From assembly GCF_017948265.1 (NCBI RefSeq), contig NZ_CP072852.1, forward strand, positions 3,596,001 through 3,660,000: 64,000 bases of DNA, in the 5' to 3' direction. Both the position numbers and the translations under genes were made by a program. Origin of the DNA: Rhodoferax sp. PAMC 29310 (GTDB taxonomy: Bacteria > Pseudomonadota > Gammaproteobacteria > Burkholderiales > Burkholderiaceae_C). Positions 42,570-52,380 of this stretch are shown piece by piece; within the stretch, counting starts at the first letter, position 1; each line of letters opens with the position of its first letter. The notes below the pieces were generated by a model. The model saw only the letters and a program-made list of their open reading frames with translations, searched no databases and had not been told where the DNA came from.

Positions 42570-43661
42570 ATGCGTTCACTCCATCACTTCCCACCCTGGC
42601 GGCCGGCGCGAGGTTTGCCTGCTGCCTTGCTTTGTCTGGGAGCCTTGGTTGCATCCGTTGCCGCCGCGCAAGGCGGTGTTCAGGTGCCTACCGTCGCGGC
42701 GCAAGTGCAGTCTGTCGGTTCCGGCTTTGAGTTAGACGGTGTCATTGAGCCCGTTAAACAAAGCATCATTTCCGCCCAGGCGGGCGGGCGAATCGGTTCA
42801 ATGCTTGTAAAAGCGGGCGACAAGGTGAAGGCGGGGCAATTGCTGGCCACCATTGACGATCGGGAGGCGCTCACCGGCGTCGAACGGAGTCAAGCCCAGG
42901 TCGCCCAAGCCCAAGCGGAATTGCGCAATGCTCAGTCTCAGTTTGACCGTACTCGCGATTTGCAAAGCAAAGGCTTTGTCAGCGCCGCGGCGCTGGATAC
43001 AGCTGACTCACAATTAAAGAGTGCCAAGGCTGGGCGCGACCAGGCCGGTGCGGGCGCCAAACAGTCTGCTTTGGCGCAAGGTTTCACTCGCGTGAGCGCG
43101 CCGTTCGACGGTTGGGTGCTGCAGGCGCAGGCTGAGGCGGGCGACTTGGCGGTGCCAGGCAAGCCCCTGTTGACGATTTATGCCCCCGAGCCACTTCGCG
43201 TGGTGGTGCAGGTGCCGGTATCGCGGTCGGCGGCTGCGCGATCTGCTGGGGTGATCGAGGTGGCCGTGCCCGGCGCCAGCGGGGGACTCCAGTGGGTTCG
43301 TCCTGCATCGCTCAGCAGTATGCCGACGGCCGACCCGGTCTCCCAAACCATTGAGTGGCGTTTGGAGTTGTCGCCAGAGGCGGGTCGCGCTCTGTTGCCG
43401 GGCCAGCAGGTTCGGGTCCGCTTTGCTTCGGGCCAGCAAGAGCGCATGGTGCTGCCGCAGGCCGCTATTCTGCGGCGCGGCGAACTCACTGCTGTCTATG
43501 TCGTCTCAGGCACCCAATTCGTCCTCAAGGCGATTCGACTGGGCGCTGACCAAGGGCAGGCAGGCGTGGCAGTTTTGGCCGGTTTAACCGCAGGCGACCG
43601 CGTGGCGCTGGACCCGGTGAAAGCCGGCCTGGCAGGCGCGCAACCCGCTGCGGCGCAGTGA
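42570..43661 (+). CDS. RND efflux periplasmic adaptor subunit (membrane fusion protein)
   Basis: A 363-residue adaptor with signal peptide. Lipoyl halves (DGVIEPVKQSIISAQAGGRIGSMLVKAGDKVKAGQLLATID and VSAPFDGWVLQAQAEAGDLAVPGKPLLTIY) flank an alpha-hairpin (SQAQVAQAQAELRNAQSQFDRTRDLQSKGFV). A beta-barrel and membrane-proximal region follow (LLPGQQVRVRFASGQQERMVLPQAAIL). It joins the inner-membrane RND pump to an outer-membrane TolC. No intact TolC is present in the window; the nearby LapE-like gene is broken. It is the first gene of the operon. Confidence 0.9.
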   Translation: MRSLHHFPPWRPARGLPAALLCLGALVASVAAAQGGVQVPTVAAQVQSVGSGFELDGVIEPVKQSIISAQAGGRIGSMLVKAGDKVKAGQLLATIDDREALTGVERSQAQVAQAQAELRNAQSQFDRTRDLQSKGFVSAAALDTADSQLKSAKAGRDQAGAGAKQSALAQGFTRVSAPFDGWVLQAQAEAGDLAVPGKPLLTIYAPEPLRVVVQVPVSRSAAARSAGVIEVAVPGASGGLQWVRPASLSSMPTADPVSQTIEWRLELSPEAGRALLPGQQVRVRFASGQQERMVLPQAAILRRGELTAVYVVSGTQFVLKAIRLGADQGQAGVAVLAGLTAGDRVALDPVKAGLAGAQPAAAQ

Positions 43662-43668
43662 GGTGGCT

Positions 43669-46600
43669 ATGAAAGAAACCACGTCTTTGGGGGTGTCAGG
43701 GCGCATCGCCGCGGCATTTCAGTCCAATGCGCTGACGCCGCTCTTGGCCATTGTGGCCTTGCTGCTGGGTTTGTTCGCCGTGATGGTGACGCCGCGTGAG
43801 GAAGAACCTCAAATTAACGTCACCATGGCCAACGTGCTGATTCCCTTCCCTGGAGCCAGCAGTGTCGATGTACAAAACATGGTGGCCCGCCCGGCCGAGC
43901 AGGTCTTGAGCCAGATTGCGGGCATCGAACACACCTACTCGGTGGCCCGCCCCGGCATGGCCGTGCTGACTGTGCAATTCAAGGTTGGTGTGCCACGGAC
44001 CGAAGCCTTGGTGCGCCTGTACGACGTGCTCAATGCCAATCAGGATTGGCTGCCGCGTGAGCTGGGCACCCTGACCCCCATTGTCAAACCCATGGGTATT
44101 GACGACGTGCCGGTGCTGGGGGTCACGCTCTGGAGTCGTGACGCCGCGTCTGGCGCGGAATTAGAGCGCGTGGCGCACGCCGTCGAGAGCGAGCTCAAAG
44201 CCGTGGCCGGCACCCGCGAGGTGCAAACCATCGGCGGCCCCGGACGGGCGGTGTATGTGTGGCTCGACCCGGTTCGTCTGCGCGAACGAGGTGTGGATGT
44301 GCTGGCGCTACGACAGGCTTTGGCGGCGTCCAATGCCGCCATGCCCTCGGGCTCGGTGCTGGACGCCAGTGGCGCCTCGCCCCAAATGCTCAGCGTGGTG
44401 ACGGGTGAATTTCTGCGCTCCGAACAGGATGTCGGGGACTTGGTCGTCGGCGTCAGCCAGGGCTTGCCGGTGTACCTGCGTGAAGTCGCCCGCATCGAAA
44501 CGGGCGCTCAACTGCCCCAGCGCTACGTGTGGTTCACGCCGGGCGTGGGCACCGTGAGCAATGAAGCCGCAGCGTCGGCACCCGCCGGCAGTGTGTACCC
44601 GGCGGTGACGATCACCGTGACCAAGAAGCCCGGCGAAAACGCAGTCGATGTGTCACGGGCAGTGCGAGACCGCATCGCCACGCTCAGCAACACCGTGATT
44701 CCCTCGTCCATAGAGACCACCATCACCCGCGACTACGGCGAAACCGCCGCGGAAAAAGCCAACAAGCTGATTCAAAAGCTGGCATTCGCCACAGGCTCGG
44801 TGATTCTTTTGGTGGGCTTTGCCCTTGGGCGACGGGAGGCTGTGATTGTGGGCGCCGCCGTTATCTTGACCCTCACCGCGACCTTGTTCGCATCTTGGTC
44901 CTGGGGTTTTACCCTGAATCGGGTGTCGCTGTTTGCGCTCATTTTCTCGATCGGCATCCTGGTGGATGACGCCATTGTGGTGGTGGAGAACATCCACCGC
45001 CATCAGCAACTCACGCCGCAGGCCACCCTCAAAGAGATCATTCCCCGCGCGGTGGATGAGGTGGGTGGGCCCACCATCCTGGCCACCTTGACGGTCATCG
45101 CCGCCTTGTTGCCCATGGCTTTTGTGTCCGGGCTGATGGGCCCGTACATGAGCCCGATCCCGATCAACTCCAGCCTCGGCATGGCCTTGTCGCTGGCGAT
45201 TGCCTTTACTGTCACCCCCTGGTTGGCGCTGAAACTGATGAAGCCGCACGGCCACGCCGGTGAAGATCATGCCGCACCCAAGGGATTGGGCCCCAAGCTG
45301 CAAGCCCTGTTCACCCGCGTGCTGACGCCGTTTCTGGACAGTGCGCGCAAACGCTGGTTGCTGCTGCTCGGCATTCTCGTGGCGCTCATGCTCTCCGTCG
45401 GGCTGACCCTTGTGCAGTGGGTCGTCATGAAGATGTTGCCCTTTGACAACAAGAGCGAATTTCAGGTGGTGGTTGAAATGCCCGCTGGCACGCCGCTTGA
45501 AAACACGGCCGCCACTCTGCATGAACTCGGTGCCTTTTTGGCCCAACAGCCCGAGGTGCTGAACCTGCAGGCCTACGCCGGCACAGCCTCACCCATCACC
45601 TTCAATGGCCTGGTGCGCCAGTACTACCTGCGGGCGGACCCTGATCAGGGCGACCTGCAGGTGAACCTCGTGGACAAGGCGCACCGCTCGGAGAAAAGCC
45701 ACGTCATCGCCCAGCGCCTGCGGCCTGAGCTAGAGAAAATTGGCGAGCGCCACCAAGCCCGCATCAAGGTGGTCGAAGTGCCACCCGGCCCGCCCGTCAT
45801 GTCGCCCTTGGTGGCCGAGGTCTATGGCCCGGATGAAGCCGGCCGTCAGGTCCTGGCCGGTCGCATTGCCAATGCGTTTTCACAAACCCCCGATATCGTG
45901 GGTGTGGACACCTCGGTCAAAGAAAACGCTCCCCGCGCCTACCTGCGGGTGCGCCGTCAACGCGCTGAGTCGCTGGGCATTCCCGTCTCTGCGGTAGCCC
46001 AGACGGCGGCCATGGCCCTGTCTGGCACCGACGCCACTTACTTGCACGACGGACAGTCCAAATACCCGGTGCCGGTTCGCCTGCAACTGCCACTGTCCTC
46101 TCAGTTCGGGCTAGATGCCTTGCTGGCACTGCCCATGCGCGCGGCCAATGGCCAGATGGTGCCTTTGTCCGAACTCGTGCAGGTTGAGCGCGGCGTCATT
46201 GACAAACCACTCTTCACCAAAGACCTGCAGGGCGTGAGTTATGTGTTTGGCGACATGGCCGGCAAGCTGGACTCGCCCCTGTACGGCCTGTTTGCCATTC
46301 GCGACAAGATGGCAGACGCTGCCTTACCCGGCACCGGGGAAATGGGCGAGTACTGGATTCGTCAACCGACCGATCACTACCGCCAGTACGCCACCAAGTG
46401 GGACGGCGAGTGGCAAATCACGTTCGAGACCTTCCGCGACATGGGCGCCGCCTACGGTGTGGGCCTGATCCTGATCTACCTGCTGGTGGTGGCGCAGTTT
46501 CGCAGCTACCTCACGCCGCTGGTCATCATGGCGCCCATTCCGTTGACCATCATTGGCGTCATGCCCGGCCATGCCTTGACAGGTGCGCAGTTCACGGCCA

Positions 46601-46953
46601 CGTCCATGATCGGCATGATTGCACTGGCCGGCATCATCGTGCGCAACTCCATTTTGTTGGTCGACTTTATTGAGTTGCAGGTTCGCCAGGGCATGGCCTT
46701 CAAAGACGCCGTGGTGCAGTCAGCGGCCGTTCGGGCTCAGCCCATTGCGTTGACCGGGCTGGCCGCCATGATTGGCGCCTTCTTTATTCTGGATGACCCC
46801 ATCTTCAACGGCCTGGCCGTGACGCTCATTTTTGGCATTCTGGTCTCCACCCTGCTCACGCTGGTGGTCATTCCAGTGCTGTATTACGCCTTGTTCCACA
46901 AGCGCGTGGCATCGCGCGCAGACGCGAACTCGATCCCTGTTGATCCCACCTGA
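43669..46953 (+). CDS. RND (HAE1-type) efflux permease
   Basis: The ATG at 43669 gives 1094 residues. Twelve membrane helices and two large periplasmic loops. N-terminal features: LAIVALLLGLFAVMVTPREEEPQI and VLIPFPGASSVDVQNMVARPAEQVLSQI. The TM4 region carries the proton-relay Asp in IGILVDDAIVVVENIHRH, and the C-terminal half has AGIIVRNSILLVDFIE. The long PREEEPQI-type N-terminus and short distance to a sulfide oxidoreductase suggest a group distinct from AcrB drug pumps. The substrate is unknown, possibly a sulfur or thiol compound by context. Confidence 0.9.
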   Translation: MKETTSLGVSGRIAAAFQSNALTPLLAIVALLLGLFAVMVTPREEEPQINVTMANVLIPFPGASSVDVQNMVARPAEQVLSQIAGIEHTYSVARPGMAVLTVQFKVGVPRTEALVRLYDVLNANQDWLPRELGTLTPIVKPMGIDDVPVLGVTLWSRDAASGAELERVAHAVESELKAVAGTREVQTIGGPGRAVYVWLDPVRLRERGVDVLALRQALAASNAAMPSGSVLDASGASPQMLSVVTGEFLRSEQDVGDLVVGVSQGLPVYLREVARIETGAQLPQRYVWFTPGVGTVSNEAAASAPAGSVYPAVTITVTKKPGENAVDVSRAVRDRIATLSNTVIPSSIETTITRDYGETAAEKANKLIQKLAFATGSVILLVGFALGRREAVIVGAAVILTLTATLFASWSWGFTLNRVSLFALIFSIGILVDDAIVVVENIHRHQQLTPQATLKEIIPRAVDEVGGPTILATLTVIAALLPMAFVSGLMGPYMSPIPINSSLGMALSLAIAFTVTPWLALKLMKPHGHAGEDHAAPKGLGPKLQALFTRVLTPFLDSARKRWLLLLGILVALMLSVGLTLVQWVVMKMLPFDNKSEFQVVVEMPAGTPLENTAATLHELGAFLAQQPEVLNLQAYAGTASPITFNGLVRQYYLRADPDQGDLQVNLVDKAHRSEKSHVIAQRLRPELEKIGERHQARIKVVEVPPGPPVMSPLVAEVYGPDEAGRQVLAGRIANAFSQTPDIVGVDTSVKENAPRAYLRVRRQRAESLGIPVSAVAQTAAMALSGTDATYLHDGQSKYPVPVRLQLPLSSQFGLDALLALPMRAANGQMVPLSELVQVERGVIDKPLFTKDLQGVSYVFGDMAGKLDSPLYGLFAIRDKMADAALPGTGEMGEYWIRQPTDHYRQYATKWDGEWQITFETFRDMGAAYGVGLILIYLLVVAQFRSYLTPLVIMAPIPLTIIGVMPGHALTGAQFTATSMIGMIALAGIIVRNSILLVDFIELQVRQGMAFKDAVVQSAAVRAQPIALTGLAAMIGAFFILDDPIFNGLAVTLIFGILVSTLLTLVVIPVLYYALFHKRVASRADANSIPVDPT

Positions 46954-46989
46954 CCACTTGAAGCAAACCAACCTTGAAGGAGACACATC

Positions 46990-48276
46990 ATGGCCCACAT
47001 CGTCATCATGGGTGCTGGTATTGGCGGCGTTCCTGCCGCCTACGAGCTGCGCGAACTGCTGGACAAAGACGCGCACCGCGTGACCGTCATCAACGCCACC
47101 AGCTACTTTCAGTTTGTGCCCAGCAATCCCTGGGTCGGCGTGGGTTGGCGAAAACGTGATGAGGTGACTCTGGAGATCGCACCCTACCTGGCGAAAAAAG
47201 GCATTGACTTCATCGGCAAGCCCGTGACCCAGATCGACGCCGCCGCCAACCGCCTGACGGTGGAAGGCGGGGACACCGTGGACTACGACTATCTGATCAT
47301 CACCACCGGCCCCAAACTCGCTTTTGACGAAATTCCGAGCGCCGGCCCGGTGCACGCCGGCGGTGGAGGCTTCACCCACTCGGTGTGCAGCGTGGACCAC
47401 GCACAGGCCTTTTTTGCCGATTACGAAAAGTTTCTGGAAAACCCGGGCCCTCTCGTGATTGGCGCCATGCCGGGTGCCAGCTGCTTTGGCCCTGCCTATG
47501 AGTTCGCCTTCATTCTGGACACCGACCTGCGCCGGCGCAAGCTGCGCAACAAAGTGCCTATTACCTACGTTACCAGCGAGCCTTACATTGGCCACCTCGG
47601 CTTGGGTGGCGTGGGCGACAGCAAGTCCATGCTGGAGTCCGAAATGCGCGGGCGCGACATGAAGTGGATCACCAACGCCAAAACCACCCGCGTGGAAGAC
47701 GGCAAGATGTTCGTCACCCAGCTCGACGACTTGGGCCAGCCCTACAAAGAGCATGAAGTGAACTTCAAACTGTCCATGATGCTGCCGGCCTTCAAAGGGG
47801 TCGACGCGGTGGCGGCCGTGCCCAATTTGTGCAACCCGCGTGGCATGGTGCTGATTGACGAGTTTCAGCGCAGCAAGGCCTACCGCAACATCTTCTCAGC
47901 CGGCGTGTGCGTGGCCATTCCGCCCGTGGAAGTGACGCCCGTTCCTACCGGCACGCCGAAAACCGTCTACATGATCGAAAGCATGGTGGGCGCCATTGCC
48001 CACAACATTGCCGACGAACTGGCCGGAAAAGAGCCCAAGGCCAAAGGCACCTGGAACGCCATTTGCCTCGCTGACATGGGCGACACCGGCGCCGCCTTTG
48101 TGGCTCTGCCGCAAATCCCGCCGCGCAATGTCAACTGGTTCAAAAAAGGCAAGTGGGTGCACTTGGCCAAGATTGCCTTTGAAAAGTACTTCATGCGAAA
48201 GATCAAAACCGGCAACTCCGAGCCCGTCTACGAAAAGTACGTGCTCAAGCTGCTCGGCATTGAGCGCTTGAAGTAG
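46990..48276 (+). CDS. Sulfide:quinone oxidoreductase-like FAD-dependent protein
   Basis: A 428-residue two-dinucleotide-binding-domain flavoprotein. FAD binding: IVIMGAGIGGVPAAYELREL. Further motifs are SYFQFVPSNPWVGVGWRKRDEV and YDYLIITTGPKL. Cys in AMPGASCFGPAYEFAF and in VPNLCNPRGMVLIDEFQ match the positions of the sulfide-oxidising redox pair in SQR. It probably oxidises sulfide to persulfide or polysulfide at the membrane and passes electrons to quinone. The neighbours (OsmC, DUF2892, CsoR-type repressor) support sulfide handling. Confidence 0.85.
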   Translation: MAHIVIMGAGIGGVPAAYELRELLDKDAHRVTVINATSYFQFVPSNPWVGVGWRKRDEVTLEIAPYLAKKGIDFIGKPVTQIDAAANRLTVEGGDTVDYDYLIITTGPKLAFDEIPSAGPVHAGGGGFTHSVCSVDHAQAFFADYEKFLENPGPLVIGAMPGASCFGPAYEFAFILDTDLRRRKLRNKVPITYVTSEPYIGHLGLGGVGDSKSMLESEMRGRDMKWITNAKTTRVEDGKMFVTQLDDLGQPYKEHEVNFKLSMMLPAFKGVDAVAAVPNLCNPRGMVLIDEFQRSKAYRNIFSAGVCVAIPPVEVTPVPTGTPKTVYMIESMVGAIAHNIADELAGKEPKAKGTWNAICLADMGDTGAAFVALPQIPPRNVNWFKKGKWVHLAKIAFEKYFMRKIKTGNSEPVYEKYVLKLLGIERLK

Positions 48277-48320
48277 TCATCCCTTCACCCCTTTTCCCTT
48301 CAATCCACAGGAGTCTCCCC

Positions 48321-48545
48321 ATGACTGTTCAACGCTATATTTTGGTTTTTGCCGGCCTCTTCATCATGATTTCCCTCGCGCTCGGCGTGGAGGGCAGCCC
48401 GCTGTTTGTCAGCAAATGGGCGCTGGCGTTTACCGCCTTTGTGGGCGTCAACCTGTTTCAGTCGGGTTTCACCAATTTTTGCCCGCTGGGCATCATTCTC
48501 AAAAAACTGGGTGTGCCAGAGTCGAAAATAGGGTGCGCCAACTGA
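48321..48545 (+). CDS. DUF2892 (YgaP-like) membrane protein
   Basis: A 74-residue protein with two membrane helices (YILVFAGLFIMISLALG and WALAFTAFVGVNLFQSGF), then the family motif TNFCPLGIILKKLGV and a terminal Cys (IGCAN). DUF2892 is often fused to or next to rhodaneses in sulfur metabolism. The two cytosol-facing Cys may carry sulfane sulfur; this is inferred. Confidence 0.85.
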   Translation: MTVQRYILVFAGLFIMISLALGVEGSPLFVSKWALAFTAFVGVNLFQSGFTNFCPLGIILKKLGVPESKIGCAN

Positions 48546-48600
48546 CAATGACCGCGCCCGTGGCTTCGTCCACCGGTTTTTTCACCGTTGAAGGATTTTC

Positions 48601-49047
48601 ATGAGCGACACCGCTATTCACGTCCAGTTAAAGCAAAAACAGGACTACCAGTTTGACATTCACTTTGGCGGCACTGTGCCCAGCTTCATGGGTGATGAAC
48701 CCGCCCCGCTGGGCGCCGGCTTGGGCCCGTCGCCGGTACAACTGCTGGCTGCGTCCGTGGGCAACTGCCTGTCGGACTCGCTGCTGTTTGCCCTGCGCAA
48801 ATTCAAACAGGCGCCTGAGCCCCTCAGCTGCGATGTGCATGCCCAGGTGGGCCGCAACGCCGAAGGTCGCTTGCGTGTGCTGGAGATCAAGGCCGTACTG
48901 ACCTTGGGCGTGCCGGCCGCCTCGCTGGAGCACCTGGACCGCGTGCTGAGCACGTTTGAGAGCTATTGCACCGTGACCCAAAGCGTGGGCCAGGGCATTG
49001 CCGTGGTGGTGGAGGTGGTGGACGCCCTGGGCCAAAAGCTCAAGTAA
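48601..49047 (+). CDS. OsmC family peroxiredoxin-like protein
   Basis: A 148-residue OsmC/Ohr-fold protein. The first redox Cys is in LLAASVGNCLSDSLLFAL (about residue 59) and the second in STFESYCTVTQSVGQGI (about 124), as in the family. It reduces organic hydroperoxides or, in sulfide operons, may act on persulfides. It stands 55 nt after the DUF2892 gene and 23 nt before the repressor. Confidence 0.88.
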   Translation: MSDTAIHVQLKQKQDYQFDIHFGGTVPSFMGDEPAPLGAGLGPSPVQLLAASVGNCLSDSLLFALRKFKQAPEPLSCDVHAQVGRNAEGRLRVLEIKAVLTLGVPAASLEHLDRVLSTFESYCTVTQSVGQGIAVVVEVVDALGQKLK

Positions 49048-49070
49048 TCGACCCCGTTGAGGAGAAATAA

Positions 49071-49361
49071 ATGACTGCACTGACCAACGCTTCTGCCAGA
49101 ACCGACGTTCTCAACCGCCTGCGACGGGCCGAAGGCCAAATCCGCGGCATTCAACGCATGGTGGAAGAGGGCGAAAGCTGCCTCAAAATCGGCCAACAGT
49201 TCTCAGCCGTGCGCAAAGCCCTGGACAGCACCTACCTGCGCATGACAGCCTGCTTCATGGAGCAAGAGCTGAAAAACTGCCTGAACCCCGACGAGGCCCA
49301 ACAAGAAAAGCTGGACAGCATGCTCAAAGACATGGAAACCATGCTTGCGCGAATGGGTTGA
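49071..49361 (+). CDS. CsoR-family repressor without copper ligands (possible persulfide/thiol sensor)
   Basis: A 96-residue all-helical DUF156 protein with GAGGAG before its ATG. Helix 1 DVLNRLRRAEGQIRGIQRMV is typical. Cys37 (ESCLKIGQQF) aligns with the family's invariant Cys. The position of the copper-ligand His is Phe62 and that of the third ligand Cys is Glu66. A Cys sits one residue earlier (Cys61), and there is another at 70. This pattern does not support copper binding; two close thiols fit a sulfur-reactive sensor such as CstR, although the Cys spacing differs. It probably represses its own operon through the G-tract operator at 42517. Confidence 0.83.
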   Translation: MTALTNASARTDVLNRLRRAEGQIRGIQRMVEEGESCLKIGQQFSAVRKALDSTYLRMTACFMEQELKNCLNPDEAQQEKLDSMLKDMETMLARMG

Positions 49362-49378
49362 TTTCACAAGAGAAATAG

Positions 49379-49426
49379 GCCTCTAGCGCTTATTCCACCT
49401 GCGGGAGAAGCTATTGAAGTAATAGC
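49379..49426 (-). repeat. 48-nt dispersed intergenic repeat, copy B
   Basis: Read on the minus strand it begins GCTATTACTTCAATAGCTTC and ends AATAAGCGCTAGAGGC, the same layout and length as copy A. It fills most of the 78-nt gap between two convergent genes (CsoR-type and mnmA), where it may also act as a transcript-end structure. Confidence 0.65.
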
Positions 49427-49439
49427 GTTTTTCGCAACA

Positions 49440-50558
49440 CTAGCCCGTGATCACCCCGCCGCCCAGGCACACGTCGTCGTCGTACAACACGGCGGACTGG
49501 CCGGGGGTCACGGCCCATTGCGGCTCCGGGAAGCGCAGGTGCGCAGTGGCGTCTTGTTCGCCCAAGCTTAAGGAGCACGGCGCGTCGGCTTGGCGGTAGC
49601 GAGTTTTGGCGGTGTAGGTGCCGGGCGCGGGGGCGACGCCTGCCGCCCAGCTGAGGTCTTGGGCGCTGAGTTCAAGCGACTGCAACCACGGGTGCTCGTG
49701 GCCTTGCACCACCCACAGCGTGTTTTTCTCCATCTCTTTGCGCGCCACAAACCAGGGCGCATGCTCGCCCCCGCCTTTTTGCGCACCTTTGGCCTTGAGG
49801 CCACCAATGCCCAGACCCTGGCGCTGGCCCAGGGTGTAGAAGCTCAAGCCCACGTGCTGGCCAATGGTGCGGCCTTTTTCGTCCTTGATCGGTCCCGGCT
49901 CTTTGGCAATGTACTGGTTCAAAAAGTCCCGGAACGGGCGTTCGCCAATGAAGCAAATGCCGGTGGAGTCTTTCTTTTTGGCGTTGGGCAGGCCAATTTC
50001 ATCCGCAATGCGGCGCACTTCGGTTTTGTGCATCTCGCCCACCGGGAACAGCGTTTTGGAGAGTTGCGTCTGGTTCAGCCGGTGCAAAAAGTAGCTTTGG
50101 TCTTTGGACGGGTCCAGGCCTTTGAGCAGCTCGTGTTTTTGCGTGGCATCATTCAGGCGTACACGGGCGTAGTGGCCGGTGGCAATTTTCTCGGCGCCCA
50201 GGCGCAAGGCGTGGTCCAGAAAGGCTTTGAACTTGATCTCGGCGTTGCACAAAATGTCGGGGTTGGGCGTGCGCCCAGCGCTGTATTCGCGCAGAAACTC
50301 GGCAAACACCCGGTCTTTGTACTCGGCGGCGAAATTGACGTGTTCGATCTCGATGCCCAGCACGTCCGCCACGGCGGCGGCGTCCACAAAGTCGATGTTG
50401 GAGGCGCAGTACTCGGAGTCGTCATCGTCCTCCCAGTTTTTCATGAAGATGCCGATGACGTCGTAGCCTTGCTGCTTCAGCAGGTAGGCGGTCACCGCCG
50501 AGTCCACGCCGCCACTCAACCCGACCACGACACGTTGCCCAATAGATTGCTTGCTCAT
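49440..50558 (-). CDS. mnmA: tRNA-specific 2-thiouridylase MnmA
   Basis: The Met at 50558 gives 372 residues. The PP-loop is [33 protein letters not shown] follows. The catalytic Cys pair is in [12 protein letters not shown] (about residue 105) and [13 protein letters not shown] (about 203). It inserts sulfur at position 2 of the wobble uridine in Glu, Gln and Lys tRNAs, using persulfide from IscS via Tus/TusE-type relays. It overlaps nothing and is 25 nt downstream of a Nudix gene on the same strand. Confidence 0.95.
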   Translation of the reverse strand: MSKQSIGQRVVVGLSGGVDSAVTAYLLKQQGYDVIGIFMKNWEDDDDSEYCASNIDFVDAAAVADVLGIEIEHVNFAAEYKDRVFAEFLREYSAGRTPNPDILCNAEIKFKAFLDHALRLGAEKIATGHYARVRLNDATQKHELLKGLDPSKDQSYFLHRLNQTQLSKTLFPVGEMHKTEVRRIADEIGLPNAKKKDSTGICFIGERPFRDFLNQYIAKEPGPIKDEKGRTIGQHVGLSFYTLGQRQGLGIGGLKAKGAQKGGGEHAPWFVARKEMEKNTLWVVQGHEHPWLQSLELSAQDLSWAAGVAPAPGTYTAKTRYRQADAPCSLSLGEQDATAHLRFPEPQWAVTPGQSAVLYDDDVCLGGGVITG

Positions 50559-50583
50559 AGGATGCTGATTATCCGGTTGTCGC

Positions 50584-51078
50584 TCAAAGCGCGCTGATGA
50601 CGCTGGAATCGGTGTGCACCAGATCCAGGGCATAGCGGCGCCCCGCCAGGTAGTCTTCCATGCAGCGCACCACCAACGGGCTGCGGTGGCGGCCCGCACT
50701 GGCACGCACTTCGTCAGGCGTCATCCACAGGGTGCGAACAATGCCGGTGTCCAGCGCCAGGTGGGTTTGCGCAGGGCCCACCGTGCCGCAAAAGGCGAAG
50801 CGCACGTAGGTGATGTCCTGCGCCGGCGACTCGCCCCGGGCGGGCCTCTCAAAGCGGGATAAATACACACCCACCAGTGCCGTGGGTTGAAACGAGTGGG
50901 TGGTCTCCTCTAAAGCCTCTCGGGCGCAGCCATCGGCCGGGCTTTCGCCAGGGTCCAGGTGACCGGCCGGGTTGTTGAGGCGAAGCCCCTCAATGGTGTG
51001 CTCCTCCACGAGCAAAAATTTGCCGTCCTGCTCGATGATTGCAGCCACGGTAACGCTTGGTGTCCAACGTGTATTCAT
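50584..51078 (-). CDS. Nudix hydrolase (NudJ-like)
   Basis: A 164-residue pyrophosphohydrolase. The Nudix box is [20 protein letters not shown], preceded by [18 protein letters not shown] and GLRLNNPAG. The position upstream of mnmA is shared with E. coli nudJ (ymfB), which hydrolyses HMP-PP and other nucleotides or pyrophosphates. The specific substrate is not decided by sequence. Confidence 0.88.
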   Translation of the reverse strand: MNTRWTPSVTVAAIIEQDGKFLLVEEHTIEGLRLNNPAGHLDPGESPADGCAREALEETTHSFQPTALVGVYLSRFERPARGESPAQDITYVRFAFCGTVGPAQTHLALDTGIVRTLWMTPDEVRASAGRHRSPLVVRCMEDYLAGRRYALDLVHTDSSVISAL

Positions 51079-51221
51079 GCTGAATTATCGACGCGGACCG
51101 CGCCTTTCGAGGCTTTTCGCCGGTGCGTCTGCCGGGTTTTAGCCTATGAGAACTGACGTAAATCTCATGTAAGCTCGGCGATTAGCTCACATCTGTAACC
51201 CTAACGACGAGGAGTCGCTCC

Positions 51222-52352
51222 ATGCTGATTGGCGTACCCACTGAAACCACGGTGGGAGAAACCCGCGTTGCCGTGACCCCCGAGACGGCCAAGAAATTGA
51301 AGGCGCAAGGCCACACCCTGCGTATCCAGTCCGGTGCCGGAGTGTCCGCTAGCGTGACGGACGAGGCCTACACCGCTGTGGGCGCTGAGATCACCGATGC
51401 GGCAGGCGCCTATGCCTGCGAACTGGTGCTCAAAGTGCGGGCCCCGTCCGACGACGAGGCCACGCAGATGAAGCCGGGCACCACCTTGGTCGGCATGCTC
51501 AACCCGTTTGATGCGCCCGGCCTGCAACGCCTGGCCGACGCCAAGCTCACCGGCTTTGCGCTGGAAGCCGCGCCCCGCACCACGCGGGCGCAGAGCATGG
51601 ACGTGCTCTCCAGCCAGGCCAACATTGCCGGCTACAAGGCCGTGATCATGGCGGCGGACAAATACCAGCGCTTTTTCCCCATGCTGATGACGGCTGCCGG
51701 CACCGTGAAAGCGGCGCGTGTGGTCATTCTGGGCGTGGGGGTGGCCGGCCTGCAAGCCATTGCCACCGCCAAGCGGCTCGGCGCGGTGATTGAGGCGTCC
51801 GACGTGCGCCCCAGCGTGAAAGAGCAAGTGGAGTCGCTGGGCGGCAAGTTCATTGATGTGTCGTATGACACCCCTGAAGAAAAAGAAGCGGCTGTGGGGG
51901 TGGGCGGTTATGCCAAGCCCATGCCGCAAAGCTGGCTCGATCGCCAAAAAGCCGAAGTGGCCAAACGCGTGGCGCAGGCCGACATCGTGATCAGCACAGC
52001 GCTCATTCCGGGGCGGCCCGCCCCGGTGCTGGTGACTGAGGAGATGGTCAAGTCCATGAAGCCGGGCTCCGTCATCATCGATATCGCGGCTGGCAAAGGC
52101 CCGGGCGGTGTCGGCGGCAATTGCCCGCTGTCGGAAGCCGACAAGACAGTGCTGAAACACGGTGTGACCATCGTCGGTGAGACCAATCTGCCCGCGCTGG
52201 TGGGGGCAGACTCCTCCGCCCTCTATGCCCGCAACGTGCTGGACTTTCTGAAGTTGATCATCAACAAGGAAGGCGCCTTGCATGTGGACATGGAAGACGA
52301 CATCGTTGCCGCCTGCCTGATGGCCCAGGGCGGCGAAGTCAAACGCAAATAA
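51222..52352 (+). CDS. pntAA: NAD(P) transhydrogenase subunit alpha part 1 (NAD-binding, PntAA)
   Basis: GAGGAG precedes the ATG. The 376 residues form the soluble NAD(H)-binding domain dI only: GVPTETTVGETRVAVTPETAKKL, LEAAPRTTRAQSMDVLSSQANIAGYKAV, and the Rossmann loop VVILGVGVAGLQAIATAKRLGA. The membrane part is a separate gene 28 nt downstream, as in many proteobacteria with split PntA. With the other subunits it couples proton entry to NADPH formation. Confidence 0.95.
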   Translation: MLIGVPTETTVGETRVAVTPETAKKLKAQGHTLRIQSGAGVSASVTDEAYTAVGAEITDAAGAYACELVLKVRAPSDDEATQMKPGTTLVGMLNPFDAPGLQRLADAKLTGFALEAAPRTTRAQSMDVLSSQANIAGYKAVIMAADKYQRFFPMLMTAAGTVKAARVVILGVGVAGLQAIATAKRLGAVIEASDVRPSVKEQVESLGGKFIDVSYDTPEEKEAAVGVGGYAKPMPQSWLDRQKAEVAKRVAQADIVISTALIPGRPAPVLVTEEMVKSMKPGSVIIDIAAGKGPGGVGGNCPLSEADKTVLKHGVTIVGETNLPALVGADSSALYARNVLDFLKLIINKEGALHVDMEDDIVAACLMAQGGEVKRK

Positions 52353-52380
52353 GCCAGTTCAACCAGGAGCGAACCACACC

